In this document: one piece after another, positions 24,638 to 34,967 of the stretch
How the letters are laid out: each line of letters starts with the position of its first letter
Position numbering within the stretch: the first letter of the stretch is position 1
NCBI GenBank assembly: GCA_963666575.2
Contig: CAXXYG010000005.1
Span: 62,001 to 126,000 of the forward strand
Direction: 5' to 3'
DNA from: JABMQB01 sp963666575
Lineage (GTDB): Bacteria; Bacteroidota; Bacteroidia; Bacteroidales; Prolixibacteraceae
Length of the DNA stretch: 64,000 nucleotides
Translations under genes and position numbers: made by a program
Notes under the pieces: generated by a model
Database searches by the model: none
The model's input: the letters and a program-made list of their open reading frames with translations, nothing else
Told to the model about the DNA's origin: nothing

Positions 24638-27600
24638 ATGAATAGCTGCATGAGAGCATCAAACAAGATAAACGATATATTTTTTTTAATTCTCAATATT
24701 TCTCAATTAAAAAAAGAGGAAGATATTTTACGCATTTTTATCAACTCCATAAATAATTTTTGGAAAGGAGTAGAATTTAATTTTTCTTTAACCCCCTCAT
24801 CTCCTGATAATTTTGAAATAGTACTTTCTGATACTGTTTATGGATATATCAATTATACAAAACATACTGAGTCTCTCGATTCTGGTGACCTGGAATTAAT
24901 TCATAATGCCTGTCGAATGGTAGGTGTTTTTCTTCAAAAACTAAAAAATGATGGCGAACTGAACAAACAAAGGATTGAACTTGAGAAGTCGCTTGAACAA
25001 ACTTCACAAGACCTTCTACAAAGTGAAAATTACCTGGAGCTTTTAGCCGAAAACATGATTGACTTGGTAACTATTCACAACATTGATGGTACCATACTAT
25101 ACAATAGCCCTTCGATTGAAACAATTCTCGATTACAGGCCAACTGAATTGTTAGGTACAGAGTATTGTGAACTGATCCATATTGATGATAAACAACGTTT
25201 TAAAAATTCATTGAACTCAAAAGTACTGGCAGGACAACCTGTTAACAATATCATCTACCGAATTCAGAAAAAAAACAACGGTTATATTTGGTTTAATTCT
25301 AAAACCCAACCCATATTCAATAAAAAAGGAGAAGTTGTTAAATATCAATCGTTATCACGCAATGTAACTGATTCAAGAAATAATGCATGGGAAAATCAAA
25401 AAATTCAAACCAGGCTATTGCGGGCTGAACATATAGCCCGTTTCGGAAACTGGGAATTTGATTTAACAAACAATACTGTTGAAACATCGTTGGGAGCCAG
25501 GAACATATATGGGTTATCCAATAGAAAACATTCAATATCCCGGATCCAAAAAATACCGCTTATTCAGTACCGAAAAATTCTTGACCATGCCTTAAATGCA
25601 CTAATCGAAGGGAATAGGCCATACGATGTAAAATTTAAAATCAAACGTTTAACCGATGGCAAAATACGTGACATTCACTCAATTGCCGAATATAATAAAG
25701 AAAGGAACATTGTATTTGGAGTACTCCATGATATCACTGAACAAATCAAAACGGAACAAAAATTCCTTAAAAGTGAAGAGAAATACAAATCGCTCTATAA
25801 CAATGTTCCGGTTGCACTTTTTAGGTCAACTATTGATGGAGTAATCTTAAATTTAAATCAGGCCATGGTAAAAATGTATGGCTTCCAAAATACCGAAGAA
25901 TTATTAAATACTCCGGCTTCCAATTTCTATGAAAATCCAAATGACAGGGAAACAATGTTGGCCCTACTCAAAGAAAAAAAAGAAGTTTTCGGATTTGTTA
26001 CCAAAGAAAAAAAGAAAGATGGTTCAATTATTTGGGTTGAATCTGACTATAAGGCCCATACTGATTCTCAGGGAAATATCATTTATTTTGATGGGGTTGC
26101 ATTTGATATTACAAATTCTAAAAACGCGTCCGAAAAACTGCAAAAAAGCGAAGAACGTTTTAGGCAATTATCACAAACTATACCAAGTATTATATCAATA
26201 ATCAACTTAAAAACCAAAAAATATTTATTTGTAAATAATGCATGGCACAAACTATTTGGATATTCGGAAGATGAATTGAATGAAATTGAATATTTAGATA
26301 TTATCCACCCTGATATGCGGGATAAGATTATTAAACAATCAGAAATGCTTATTAATGGTATAAAGACTGCACCTCGCAAAAATCTGAAATGTATCACTAA
26401 AAACAACAAAACAATTTGGCTCGACTTATCAACAGTTTTGTTTCCTACCGATGGCGAAAATGTTATAATTGCCATAGGAAACGATATTACTACCAACTTA
26501 AATATTAGCCAACAACTTAAAGAAAGCGAAACCAAATACCGGCAACTAATTGAAAAACTGCCCGATGCTATAATAATTTTTGTAGACAATAAAATAAGAT
26601 ATACCAACAAAGCTGCCCTTACTTTATTGAACGCCAAAACACCTGAAGAATTTTATGGGCACGACATTATTGATGTTGTGTATCCCCCCGATATTGAAAA
26701 AGTATTAAACCTTTTTGATTCCATAAACAAAAAAGATAAGATTGCCTTCCCTGTTGAATTTGAATTTATACAATCAGACGAAAAAAACATATTTATTGAA
26801 GTATTTGCTGAACTAACAAAATTTGAAGGGAAAGAAGCAATTCAAGTATTAGTACGTGATATAACAAACATAAAAGAAGCCAATAAACTCAAAGAAAAAT
26901 ATTACAGTGAATTAGAATTAACGGTAACCGAGAGGACACGTAAATATGAAGAAAATGCCATCCGGTTAAAAGACTCTCAAAATGCACTAACCTACCTTCT
27001 CGAAGATGTGAACGAAGCAAGAGTAAAAATTGAAGGTGCCAATAAAAACCTTGAAGAACTCAACAAAGAACTTGAATCCTTTACTTACTCGGTTTCACAT
27101 GACCTTCGAGCACCATTACGGGCCATCGACGGTTTTTCAAAAATTGTCCTCGAAGAGTACAAAGATAAACTTGATGAGGAAGGAATAAGGTTGCTTTCAA
27201 TAATTGTTTCAAGCACCACCTCAATGAAACGGCTAATAGAAGATCTATTAGCCTTTTCACGCTTGGGCCGTATCAACGTTAGTTATTTTAAAATAAATAC
27301 AAACGAAATGATTCGCAACATTATGGAGGAAAACAATATAGCCTTTAATACTGGTAATATTATCTGGGATATAAAAAAAATACCCAATATTGCAGGTGAC
27401 CGAACCATGATAAAACAAGTATTTGTTAACCTCATGTCGAATGCTGTTAAATTTACTAAAACCATTAAACAGCCTAAAATTACAATTGAAGGGAAAAACC
27501 TAAAAAACCGGGTAGAAATTTCAATTTCGGATAATGGAATAGGTTTTTCAATGAAATACGCCAATAAAATTTTTGAAGTTTTTCAACGCTTGCATTCAGG

Positions 27601-27733
27601 CGATAAATTTGAAGGAACAGGTATTGGCCTCGCCATAGTAAAAAAAGTAATCGACAAACACCATGGAACCATAAAGGCAGTTGGAGATACTAATAATGGC
27701 GCTACTTTTATCTTTACATTACCATTAAAATAA
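24638..27733 (+). CDS. Multi-PAS sensor histidine kinase (cytoplasmic)
   Basis: 1031 aa with no membrane segment. After an N-terminal region of about 105 residues (GAF-like size, family not certain) come about five PAS/PAC units starting near 130, 258, 378, 505 and 628. A coiled-coil linker (about 750-815) follows, with the motif QNALTYLLEDVNEA. The HisKA domain carries phospho-acceptor His821 in SVSHDLRAPLRAIDGFS, and the HATPase_c domain shows an N box (NLMSNAVKF, about 930), G1 (DNGIGFS, about 965) and G2 (GTGIGLAI, about 992). The phytochrome-kinase type H box (SHDLRAPL) separates it from the SHEIRTP kinases downstream. No receiver is fused, so it likely phosphorylates a separate receiver such as the REC-PAS protein encoded 229 nt downstream. 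The ATG at 24650 is an alternative start. Confidence 0.87.
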   Translation: MNSCMRASNKINDIFFLILNISQLKKEEDILRIFINSINNFWKGVEFNFSLTPSSPDNFEIVLSDTVYGYINYTKHTESLDSGDLELIHNACRMVGVFLQKLKNDGELNKQRIELEKSLEQTSQDLLQSENYLELLAENMIDLVTIHNIDGTILYNSPSIETILDYRPTELLGTEYCELIHIDDKQRFKNSLNSKVLAGQPVNNIIYRIQKKNNGYIWFNSKTQPIFNKKGEVVKYQSLSRNVTDSRNNAWENQKIQTRLLRAEHIARFGNWEFDLTNNTVETSLGARNIYGLSNRKHSISRIQKIPLIQYRKILDHALNALIEGNRPYDVKFKIKRLTDGKIRDIHSIAEYNKERNIVFGVLHDITEQIKTEQKFLKSEEKYKSLYNNVPVALFRSTIDGVILNLNQAMVKMYGFQNTEELLNTPASNFYENPNDRETMLALLKEKKEVFGFVTKEKKKDGSIIWVESDYKAHTDSQGNIIYFDGVAFDITNSKNASEKLQKSEERFRQLSQTIPSIISIINLKTKKYLFVNNAWHKLFGYSEDELNEIEYLDIIHPDMRDKIIKQSEMLINGIKTAPRKNLKCITKNNKTIWLDLSTVLFPTDGENVIIAIGNDITTNLNISQQLKESETKYRQLIEKLPDAIIIFVDNKIRYTNKAALTLLNAKTPEEFYGHDIIDVVYPPDIEKVLNLFDSINKKDKIAFPVEFEFIQSDEKNIFIEVFAELTKFEGKEAIQVLVRDITNIKEANKLKEKYYSELELTVTERTRKYEENAIRLKDSQNALTYLLEDVNEARVKIEGANKNLEELNKELESFTYSVSHDLRAPLRAIDGFSKIVLEEYKDKLDEEGIRLLSIIVSSTTSMKRLIEDLLAFSRLGRINVSYFKINTNEMIRNIMEENNIAFNTGNIIWDIKKIPNIAGDRTMIKQVFVNLMSNAVKFTKTIKQPKITIEGKNLKNRVEISISDNGIGFSMKYANKIFEVFQRLHSGDKFEGTGIGLAIVKKVIDKHHGTIKAVGDTNNGATFIFTLPLK

Positions 27734-27962
27734 AACAACAACAATAAATAGCAACATTTTATATGTACCAAAACTATACTTGAAACAAATACCATTTAAA
27801 CAGACAATTAAAATGCGGGCTAACAAAAAATGCCATAATTTAAGTTCAAATAACTATATTGTAAATAAAATAAGTGTGTACAACTTTTATTAGAATAATT
27901 ATTCAAATGCATTTTTATTAATTAAGGCTTTACCATCAACAATCTAAAATTTATTATAAACG

Positions 27963-29813
27963 ATGGATAAAAATAAAAAATTAAAAATACTTCTTCTTGA
28001 AGACTTACATACTGATGCAGAACTGGTCAGAAGAGAACTGACAAAACAAATCCCCAATTTTGAATTAAAGCATGTCGAGAATAAAGAAAGTTTTATTAAT
28101 GCAATTGCAGATTTTGCCCCTGATATTATATTGTCAGATTTCCAACTTCCCGGATTTGATGGACTCGAGGCATTAAAAATAACCTTATCAAAAACTCCTG
28201 ATACGCCATTTATTATTGTCACCGGTTCAATAAACGAAGAAACAGCAGTTGAATGTATCAAAGCCGGGGCATCAGATTATATTTTAAAAGACAATTTAAT
28301 TAGGTTGGTACCTGCATTAGAAAGCACCATTTCAAAATATAATTCTATTAAGGAGAAAAAAGAAGCCGAAAAAGCACTTTTCGAAAGCGAAGAACGGTTC
28401 AGAAGACTGGCTATGAATGCCAAAGACATGATATTTCGATTATCACTTATTACTGGCCAGTATGAATTTGTAAGCCCTGCAGCTAAAACCATTTTTGGTA
28501 TTTCTCCACAACAGTTTTATAAAAATGCCCGAATAGTTTTTAAACAAATTCATCCCAAATATTCAAATTTATTTAAGGAATCGTGGAGGAATATGAAAAA
28601 AGAGATTTTACCACCATTTTTCGAATACCAAATAATCGACTTAAATGGCAATATAAAATGGATTAACCAACGAAGTGTTTTAATATATGATAAAAACAAT
28701 ACGCCTGTTGCCATTGAAGGAATACTTACTGATTTAACCCATCAGAAAGAAGCTGAACAAAAATTAATTGAAAGTGAAAAAAAATTCAGGGAACTGGCTG
28801 ATTCTTTGCCTGAAATAGTGTTTGAAATAGATAATCAAGGGCAGTTTGTTTTCTTAAACAAAACAGCTTATAGTAAATTTAATATCCAAAAAACAGATAT
28901 CCCTTTTTCAAAATTAAGCATAAAAGATTTTGTCCATCCTGATGAATTGGGGCGATTGCAAATTAACTTCCAAAAGGTTGTAAAAGGTGAGATTATTTCA
29001 GGAAACGAGTACAAATCAATTTTAAATACAGGAGAAACAGCTTATTACCAAATTCTCAACACACCCATTGTTAAAGACAATCAGGTTATTGGAATCAGAG
29101 GAATTGCCATTGATGTTACAAAACGGAAAAACATTGAAGAAGAACTCCTGAAGCATAAAAATAATCTGGAAGAGCTTATTGAAAAGCGGACCGAAAAACT
29201 TAAAAACCAAGCAGGATTACTCGAAGATTCTCAAACTGCATTAACCTCACTACTCGAAGATGTGAATGATTCAAGGTTAGAGCTTGAAAGGTCAAACAAA
29301 GAAATTGTCAAATTATCATTAGCGCTTGAACAAAGCCCAATAATTGTTATGATTACTGACATAAATGGAAAAATTGAATATGTTAATCAACATTTTAGCA
29401 AAATTACCGGTTATTCAAAAAACGAAGTGCTTTCTGAAACTCCTAAAATATTAAATTCAGGTACCCATCCAAAAGAATATTTTCAAGATTTGTGGCAAAC
29501 CATTGGGTCGGGCAAAATTTGGCATGGCGAATTTTGCAATAAAAAGAAAAACGGAGATTTATACTGGGAATTTGCATCTATTTCACCCCTTCGCGACAAC
29601 AACAACAACATTACACATTACATAGCTGTTAAGGAAGATATTAGTGAACGAAAAGAAACTGAGGAACAATTAAAAAGCTATACTCAGGAACTTGAAATGT
29701 TTAACAAAACAATGGTCGACCGCGAGCTGAAAATAATAGAAATGAAAGAAGAAGTTAATAAATATTGTGAAGAACTTGGACGAGAAATTAAATACCCACC
29801 TGTTTGGAGATGA
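27963..29813 (+). CDS. Receiver-PAS protein without a kinase domain
   Basis: 616 aa. The N-terminal receiver domain (about 5-125) has acidic residues Glu13-Asp14, phospho-acceptor Asp59 (ILSDFQLPGFDG), Thr/Ser in IVTGS and Lys in DYILKDN. Three PAS/PAC units follow (about 143-265, 270-385, 450-575), separated by a coiled coil containing QTALTSLLEDVNDS, almost the same linker as in the upstream kinase. The C-terminus ends in a charged helix, FNKTMVDRELKIIEMKEEVN, and lacks any output enzyme or DNA-binding domain. It is probably an adaptor that turns phosphorylation and PAS sensing into a protein interaction. Its TGA overlaps the ATG of the next gene (ATGA), so translation of the two is coupled. 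Confidence 0.83.
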   Translation: MDKNKKLKILLLEDLHTDAELVRRELTKQIPNFELKHVENKESFINAIADFAPDIILSDFQLPGFDGLEALKITLSKTPDTPFIIVTGSINEETAVECIKAGASDYILKDNLIRLVPALESTISKYNSIKEKKEAEKALFESEERFRRLAMNAKDMIFRLSLITGQYEFVSPAAKTIFGISPQQFYKNARIVFKQIHPKYSNLFKESWRNMKKEILPPFFEYQIIDLNGNIKWINQRSVLIYDKNNTPVAIEGILTDLTHQKEAEQKLIESEKKFRELADSLPEIVFEIDNQGQFVFLNKTAYSKFNIQKTDIPFSKLSIKDFVHPDELGRLQINFQKVVKGEIISGNEYKSILNTGETAYYQILNTPIVKDNQVIGIRGIAIDVTKRKNIEEELLKHKNNLEELIEKRTEKLKNQAGLLEDSQTALTSLLEDVNDSRLELERSNKEIVKLSLALEQSPIIVMITDINGKIEYVNQHFSKITGYSKNEVLSETPKILNSGTHPKEYFQDLWQTIGSGKIWHGEFCNKKKNGDLYWEFASISPLRDNNNNITHYIAVKEDISERKETEEQLKSYTQELEMFNKTMVDRELKIIEMKEEVNKYCEELGREIKYPPVWR

Positions 29814-30694
29814 TTTTAAAACGTTTAAAAAACAAGAAAAACATTGAGTCTATAAATTTCAGTATTTATAATGAGTTACCTCTTGGGGTTATTTTAACAA
29901 ACCATGAGGGCAATATTGTTGATACTAATCCTGCATTTCTGAAATTATTGGGATACGATTCGAAAAAAGAATTGATAAATACCAATGCCATTAACCTCTA
30001 CCTTAATACTGGCCAACGAAATGAATTCCTCGAACAAATTAAAAATGGTTCAATTAAGGATTATGAATTTTTAATGAAGAAAAAAAATGGTGAAAATATT
30101 TGGGTTTCAGTTAATGCATCTACATTTATTTTCAAGTCTTCAAATTATTTTTTATCATTTGCTTCTGAGGTAACAAAACGAAAACTTACCGAACAAAAAC
30201 TAATTCATAATGAAAAAAGGTTCCGTACTCTATTTGAGAAATCGATAGATCCAATCCTTCTTATTGAAGATGGCATTTTTACCGATTGTAATGAGAATAC
30301 TGCCAAATTCCTAAAGTACGATTCAAAAGATGAAATTATTGGAAAAACACCCGATGAGCTTTCTCCTGAGAAACAACCCGATGGCCAATTATCAAAAACA
30401 AAAGCCATAAAAAAAATAGAGACAGCTTTAGCTGATGGAAGTAACCGTTTCGAATGGGTTCATCAAACAAAAAATGGAGAAAACCTGTGGATTGATGTAG
30501 CCCTTACGGTAATCACTGAAAAAGGAAAAACTCAAATTTACACATTTTGGAGAGATATAACTGTTCAGAAAGAAGCAAAAAAAGAACTTCAGGCCAGTGA
30601 AGCCAAATTTAAAAAATTAATACAAAACCTTCCCGATGCAATTTTTTGTCAGCGAAATAGGAGGAAAGGAAAAAGGGAAAATTATCGATGTTAA
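29810..30694 (+). CDS. N-terminal part of a frameshifted PAS hybrid histidine kinase
   Basis: Reads from the ATG at 29810 (overlapping the previous stop as ATGA) through two complete PAS/PAC units, about residues 15-130 and 135-262, and into a third (KFKKLIQNLPDAIF), where the frame breaks. The sequence here has six T residues at 30642-30647. Removing one T gives LPDAIFVSEIGG and joins smoothly to the downstream frame. The last 14 residues after the run (CQRNRRKGKRENYRC) are out-of-frame translation. The intact protein would be 1321 aa (29810-33776 minus 1 nt). The ORF alone, without a kinase, is unlikely to be the true product unless the run is a phase-variable or slippage site. Confidence 0.8.
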   Translation: MILKRLKNKKNIESINFSIYNELPLGVILTNHEGNIVDTNPAFLKLLGYDSKKELINTNAINLYLNTGQRNEFLEQIKNGSIKDYEFLMKKKNGENIWVSVNASTFIFKSSNYFLSFASEVTKRKLTEQKLIHNEKRFRTLFEKSIDPILLIEDGIFTDCNENTAKFLKYDSKDEIIGKTPDELSPEKQPDGQLSKTKAIKKIETALADGSNRFEWVHQTKNGENLWIDVALTVITEKGKTQIYTFWRDITVQKEAKKELQASEAKFKKLIQNLPDAIFCQRNRRKGKRENYRC

Positions 30695-33600
30695 TTTTTC
30701 GGCCGAAACCCAAACAGGATACACCAGGAATGAATTATTAGGGATGCACTTAGGCGAAATTATTGCCGATTCAGACGAGCAAGAATTTTTAGCCAATGAA
30801 AAGAAACTATTAAATGGTGAAACCATTCGATTAGTTGAGAAAAAACGTCGTAAAGATGGAAGTACCTACTGGGTTGAAGTGCAAATAACCACCATAAATT
30901 ATGGAGGTGAGAAAGTCGCTTTATCTGCCAACCGCGATATTTCAGAAATAAAAAAGAATGAAGAAGCACTTAAAGAAAGTCAAAAGAATATTTCATTAAT
31001 CTACGATACTGCCGGAGTTGCTTTATTTCACATTGGAGTTGAATCTGATGGTAACTACCGGATTCTTTCGGTAAATAATACATACCTCAACATTTCGGGG
31101 CGCAAAATCGAAAATGTTATTAATAAACCAATTGAAGAAGTTTTAGATAAAAATTCATTAAAACTCGCCAAAGAAAAATACAGTCAGGCTATTAAATTAA
31201 AAAAATCGGTACAATGGGAAGAAACCGGCACTTATCCTGCCGGAATCAGGTCAGGGTTGCTAACTATTACTCCTGTTTTTAACGAAGCTGAAAAATGTAC
31301 TAGCCTAATAGGGGTAGTGCATGATATTACCGATAAAAATAAAATGGAAGAAGATTTAATTAAAAATGAATCCATTTTAAAAGAAGCTCAAAAAATTGCA
31401 AAACTGGGGTATTGGGAAGTTGATCTTGTCAAAAACGAGGTTAAATGGTCTGACCAACTTTACCGTATTTGCCATATCGACCCTAAAAAAGTCAGCCCTT
31501 CGTTTGAAGAATTTTTAAAAATAATCCATCCCGATGACCAGGATTTATATTCAAAAAAAATTAATGCTTCACTAAAATCTGATCAGGAATTTGACTTTGA
31601 ATACAAAATTATAATAAATAAAAATAGAAATAAACACCTAAAAGATACCTGGCACACCGATTTTGATGAGGAAGGAAAACCTTACAGAGCTATTGGGGCA
31701 GTGTTGGATATTACTGATCGAAAAATTGCGGAAGAAAAAATTAAAAAATCACAAGAAGAGCTTGAAAAAATTGTAATTGAAAGGACTACTGACCTTACCA
31801 ATTCGCGTAAAGCAGCCATAAACCTGTTGCAAGATACAACTATACAAAGGCAACGTGCCGAGGAAGCTTTAATAAAACTTGAAGAATCACATCAGGAGAT
31901 TAAAAAACTTTCGCAGGCAGTTGAACAAAGTACAGCAGCTGTGGTAATTACTGACATAAACGGTAATATTGAATATACCAACCAAACTTTTGTTGACCAT
32001 ACAGGTTATTCAAAAGCTGAAAGTATAGGTAAAAATCCGCGTTTTTTAAAATCAGGGAATACACCCGATTCCGTTTTTAAATCTTTGTGGCAAAAAATCA
32101 CCTCTGGCGAAAGTTGGATGGGTGAATTTAATAATAAAAAGAAAAATGGCGATACATATTGGGAGTCAGCTTTTATATCGCCAATATTTAACGACCAAAA
32201 GGAAATTGTTAATTATGTAAAAATTGCTCAGGATATTTCAGAACGCAAAAAACTGGAGGAAGAATTAGTTATAGCCCTGGAGCAAGCCGACCAGGCTACA
32301 AAAGCAAAAAGTGAATTCCTGGCAAACATGAGCCACGAAATAAGGACTCCGATGAATGCTATCCTTGGATTTTCTGATTTATTATCATTAAATATTAAAG
32401 AAGGCCAGGCAAAAAGCTACCTCGATTCTTTAAAAATGAGTGGGAAAAGTTTACTAACCCTTATCAACGACATTCTGGACCTTTCGAAAGTTGAAGCCGG
32501 CATGCTTCAACTAAATTATGATTTTATAAACCTATCCCAACTTACCGATGAAATAAAACAAATATTTTCCGGGAAAATAGAAGAAAAAAATCTTAAACTA
32601 AACGTAAAAATTGATAAAGACTTACCAGCCAGTATTTACCTCGACGAATCACGGTTAAGGCAGGTGCTTATCAATTTAACGAGCAACGCCATTAAATTTA
32701 CTGAAGAAGGGCATATCAATATTTCCTTGTCATTCAAAAAAGCAAAAGAAAAAACCAATATTATTTCGAATAAGAGTATTGATTTAACTATCATCGTTAA
32801 AGATTCAGGGATTGGAATCCCAAAAGAATTTCATACTACTATTTTCGATTCATTTACTCAATATGAAGGGCATGTTACCAAAAAATATGAAGGAACAGGT
32901 TTAGGCTTAGCTATTACCCAAAAACTGGTCACGCTAATGAAAGGAGAAATCTCACTTGTATCAGAACCAGGAATAGGTAGTACATTCACGTTAACTTTTA
33001 AAAACACACCAATAACATCTGAAAAAATCACAAAAGGAAAAATCCAAAATTTATCATTTGACGATGTCCAGTTTCAACCATCTTTAGTATTAATTGTCGA
33101 CGATGTCCAAAATAACCTGATGTTTTTAGCCGGCATCCTCGAATATGCCGGATTAAAAACCATTACTGCCGAAAACGGTAAAGAAGCACTTGATATTCTG
33201 AAAACTAAAGATCCAAATCTGATTATTACTGATATTAGGATGCCCGTGATGGATGGTGTCGAACTATTAAAATCTATACGAAATAATCCAGATTATAAAA
33301 ACATTCCAATAGTTGCTGCTTCGGCATCGGTTATGAAAGAATCACTATTAAAAATCCAGAAATATGATTTTGATGGGGTAATGACAAAACCAATCCAAAT
33401 ACCGGAATTAATAACTGAACTTTTAAAATTTATTCCTTTCTCAAAATCAAATATAATATCCCCTAAAATTAATGTTAAACATTACAATTTTGAAGTAAAT
33501 CCTAATATTTCCAATCTGGATATACTAGCCTCGCTGGAAAAAAAATGTTCCCCATTGTGGCTTGAAATAAGTGAAAGGCAACCAGTTAGAAAAGTTGAAA

Positions 33601-33776
33601 AATTTGGGAAACTCTTAATAAAAATTGGAAACAACATGAGTATTCATATGCTTTCAGAATATGGGAATGATATACTCATTGCCCTTAAAAGTTTTAATAT
33701 TGAAGGGATGGTGAAATTAATTAAGCTTTACCCAAAATTAGTACAGAAAATCAAGAACAAATCCGATAAAAAATAA
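30636..33776 (+). CDS. C-terminal part of a frameshifted PAS hybrid histidine kinase (PAS-HisKA-HATPase-REC)
   Basis: Numbering is from the ATG at 30636, which is probably internal to the real gene. The half PAS domain completed by the upstream ORF is followed by PAS units at about 110-220, 245-365 and 425-545. Then come HisKA with His567 (MSHEIRTPMNAILGF), HATPase_c (NLTSNAIKFT, DSGIGIP, GTGLGLAI) and a receiver domain with Asp866 (IITDIRMPVMDG) and Lys in VMTKPIQ. The C-terminal 90 residues are helical and HPt-like in place, but show no convincing phospho-His motif. It should pass phosphate from His to its own Asp and on to another HPt or receiver. It lies 4 nt before the next REC-kinase gene. 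Confidence 0.85.
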   Translation: MQFFVSEIGGKEKGKIIDVNFSAETQTGYTRNELLGMHLGEIIADSDEQEFLANEKKLLNGETIRLVEKKRRKDGSTYWVEVQITTINYGGEKVALSANRDISEIKKNEEALKESQKNISLIYDTAGVALFHIGVESDGNYRILSVNNTYLNISGRKIENVINKPIEEVLDKNSLKLAKEKYSQAIKLKKSVQWEETGTYPAGIRSGLLTITPVFNEAEKCTSLIGVVHDITDKNKMEEDLIKNESILKEAQKIAKLGYWEVDLVKNEVKWSDQLYRICHIDPKKVSPSFEEFLKIIHPDDQDLYSKKINASLKSDQEFDFEYKIIINKNRNKHLKDTWHTDFDEEGKPYRAIGAVLDITDRKIAEEKIKKSQEELEKIVIERTTDLTNSRKAAINLLQDTTIQRQRAEEALIKLEESHQEIKKLSQAVEQSTAAVVITDINGNIEYTNQTFVDHTGYSKAESIGKNPRFLKSGNTPDSVFKSLWQKITSGESWMGEFNNKKKNGDTYWESAFISPIFNDQKEIVNYVKIAQDISERKKLEEELVIALEQADQATKAKSEFLANMSHEIRTPMNAILGFSDLLSLNIKEGQAKSYLDSLKMSGKSLLTLINDILDLSKVEAGMLQLNYDFINLSQLTDEIKQIFSGKIEEKNLKLNVKIDKDLPASIYLDESRLRQVLINLTSNAIKFTEEGHINISLSFKKAKEKTNIISNKSIDLTIIVKDSGIGIPKEFHTTIFDSFTQYEGHVTKKYEGTGLGLAITQKLVTLMKGEISLVSEPGIGSTFTLTFKNTPITSEKITKGKIQNLSFDDVQFQPSLVLIVDDVQNNLMFLAGILEYAGLKTITAENGKEALDILKTKDPNLIITDIRMPVMDGVELLKSIRNNPDYKNIPIVAASASVMKESLLKIQKYDFDGVMTKPIQIPELITELLKFIPFSKSNIISPKINVKHYNFEVNPNISNLDILASLEKKCSPLWLEISERQPVRKVEKFGKLLIKIGNNMSIHMLSEYGNDILIALKSFNIEGMVKLIKLYPKLVQKIKNKSDKK

Positions 33777-33780
33777 GGCT

Positions 33781-34944
33781 ATGTCACACAAAAAACACAC
33801 TATTCTGATAGTCGACGACAACATGAATAACATTCAGGTATTAGCCAATATTCTTTCCACAAATAACTACGATGTTGAATTTGCAATGAATGGTGTTGAT
33901 GCATTGGATTGGGTAAAAGAGGAGAACTTTGACTTAATATTATTAGATGTAATGATGCCAAAAATGGATGGTTTTGAAGTATGCGAAAAAATTCGTTCCC
34001 ACAAAAAAAATAAAGACCTTCCCATCATTTTTTTAACAGCTAAAACCGACAAAGAAAGTTTACTTCATGGTTTTGAACAAGGAGGAAACGATTATATCAC
34101 TAAACCCTTCGACCAAAAAGAATTACTTGCTAGAGTTAATACGCATATCGAACTAAAAACCAGCAAAGACAAACTGGCAACGATGAATGTGCAGCTTGAA
34201 GAGAAAGTGCTTGAAAGAACAGAGGAACTGAAACTTGCACTCGATATTGTGAATGATTTAAACAAAAAACTATTAAGCCTTGATAAAGCAAAATCAGAAT
34301 TCCTTAAAATTATAAGCCACGAAATAAGGACTCCCCTTAACGGTATTGTTGGTTTTACTGAAATAATAAAACAAACAAATAAAGACGAACCACTGGTTGA
34401 ATTAATTGGATTACTTGAAAAATCAGTAATTCGACTCGAAAATTTTTCGATCAACGCACTGCTGATAACATCACTGCGGTTAGGGCGGAGGAAAACTGAA
34501 AAACAAAGTATTCTACTCCAAAAATTGGTTAACTCAGTAATAAATACATTTAATATTTCATTAACTGAGAAAAACATTGTATGCAAATTAAATATTCCAA
34601 ACAATTTAATAATAAACGCCGATAAAGAACTATTGGAATTTTTCATAAGAAATATTACTCAAAATGCGATTAAATATACACCTCCCTATTCCGAAATAAT
34701 AATCAATGGTAAAAACACCGGCGATTATAATGAAATAGAAATCATTGACAGCGGTACCGGCTTTTCGAAAGATGCTTTAGATAACCTATTTGATTCATTT
34801 TATATGGAAGGTAGTCATCAGGACCAACATGCCGGACTAGGACTTTCTCTTGCAAATCAAATAGCAATCGCCCATAATGGACAAATTAAAATAACCAATC
34901 CTGAAGGTAAAGGAGCAGCTGTTAAGCTTATCATTCCAGTTTAA
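33781..34944 (+). CDS. Receiver-histidine kinase (REC-HisKA-HATPase)
   Basis: 387 aa with an N-terminal receiver (Asp12-Asp13, phospho-acceptor Asp56 in LILLDVMMPKMDG, Lys in DYITKPFDQ), a short coiled coil (145-170), HisKA with His180 (ISHEIRTPLNGIVGF) and HATPase_c (RNITQNAIKYTP, DSGTGFS, HAGLGLSLA). The receiver-first order means kinase activity is probably set by phosphorylation from another kinase, such as the hybrid kinase encoded 4 nt upstream. There is no membrane segment. The HATPase G1 box is slightly non-standard (DSGTGFS for DxGxG(I/F)), but all glycines are kept. Confidence 0.87.
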   Translation: MSHKKHTILIVDDNMNNIQVLANILSTNNYDVEFAMNGVDALDWVKEENFDLILLDVMMPKMDGFEVCEKIRSHKKNKDLPIIFLTAKTDKESLLHGFEQGGNDYITKPFDQKELLARVNTHIELKTSKDKLATMNVQLEEKVLERTEELKLALDIVNDLNKKLLSLDKAKSEFLKIISHEIRTPLNGIVGFTEIIKQTNKDEPLVELIGLLEKSVIRLENFSINALLITSLRLGRRKTEKQSILLQKLVNSVINTFNISLTEKNIVCKLNIPNNLIINADKELLEFFIRNITQNAIKYTPPYSEIIINGKNTGDYNEIEIIDSGTGFSKDALDNLFDSFYMEGSHQDQHAGLGLSLANQIAIAHNGQIKITNPEGKGAAVKLIIPV

Positions 34945-34967
34945 TAAAAAAATAATAGCGATTTATA

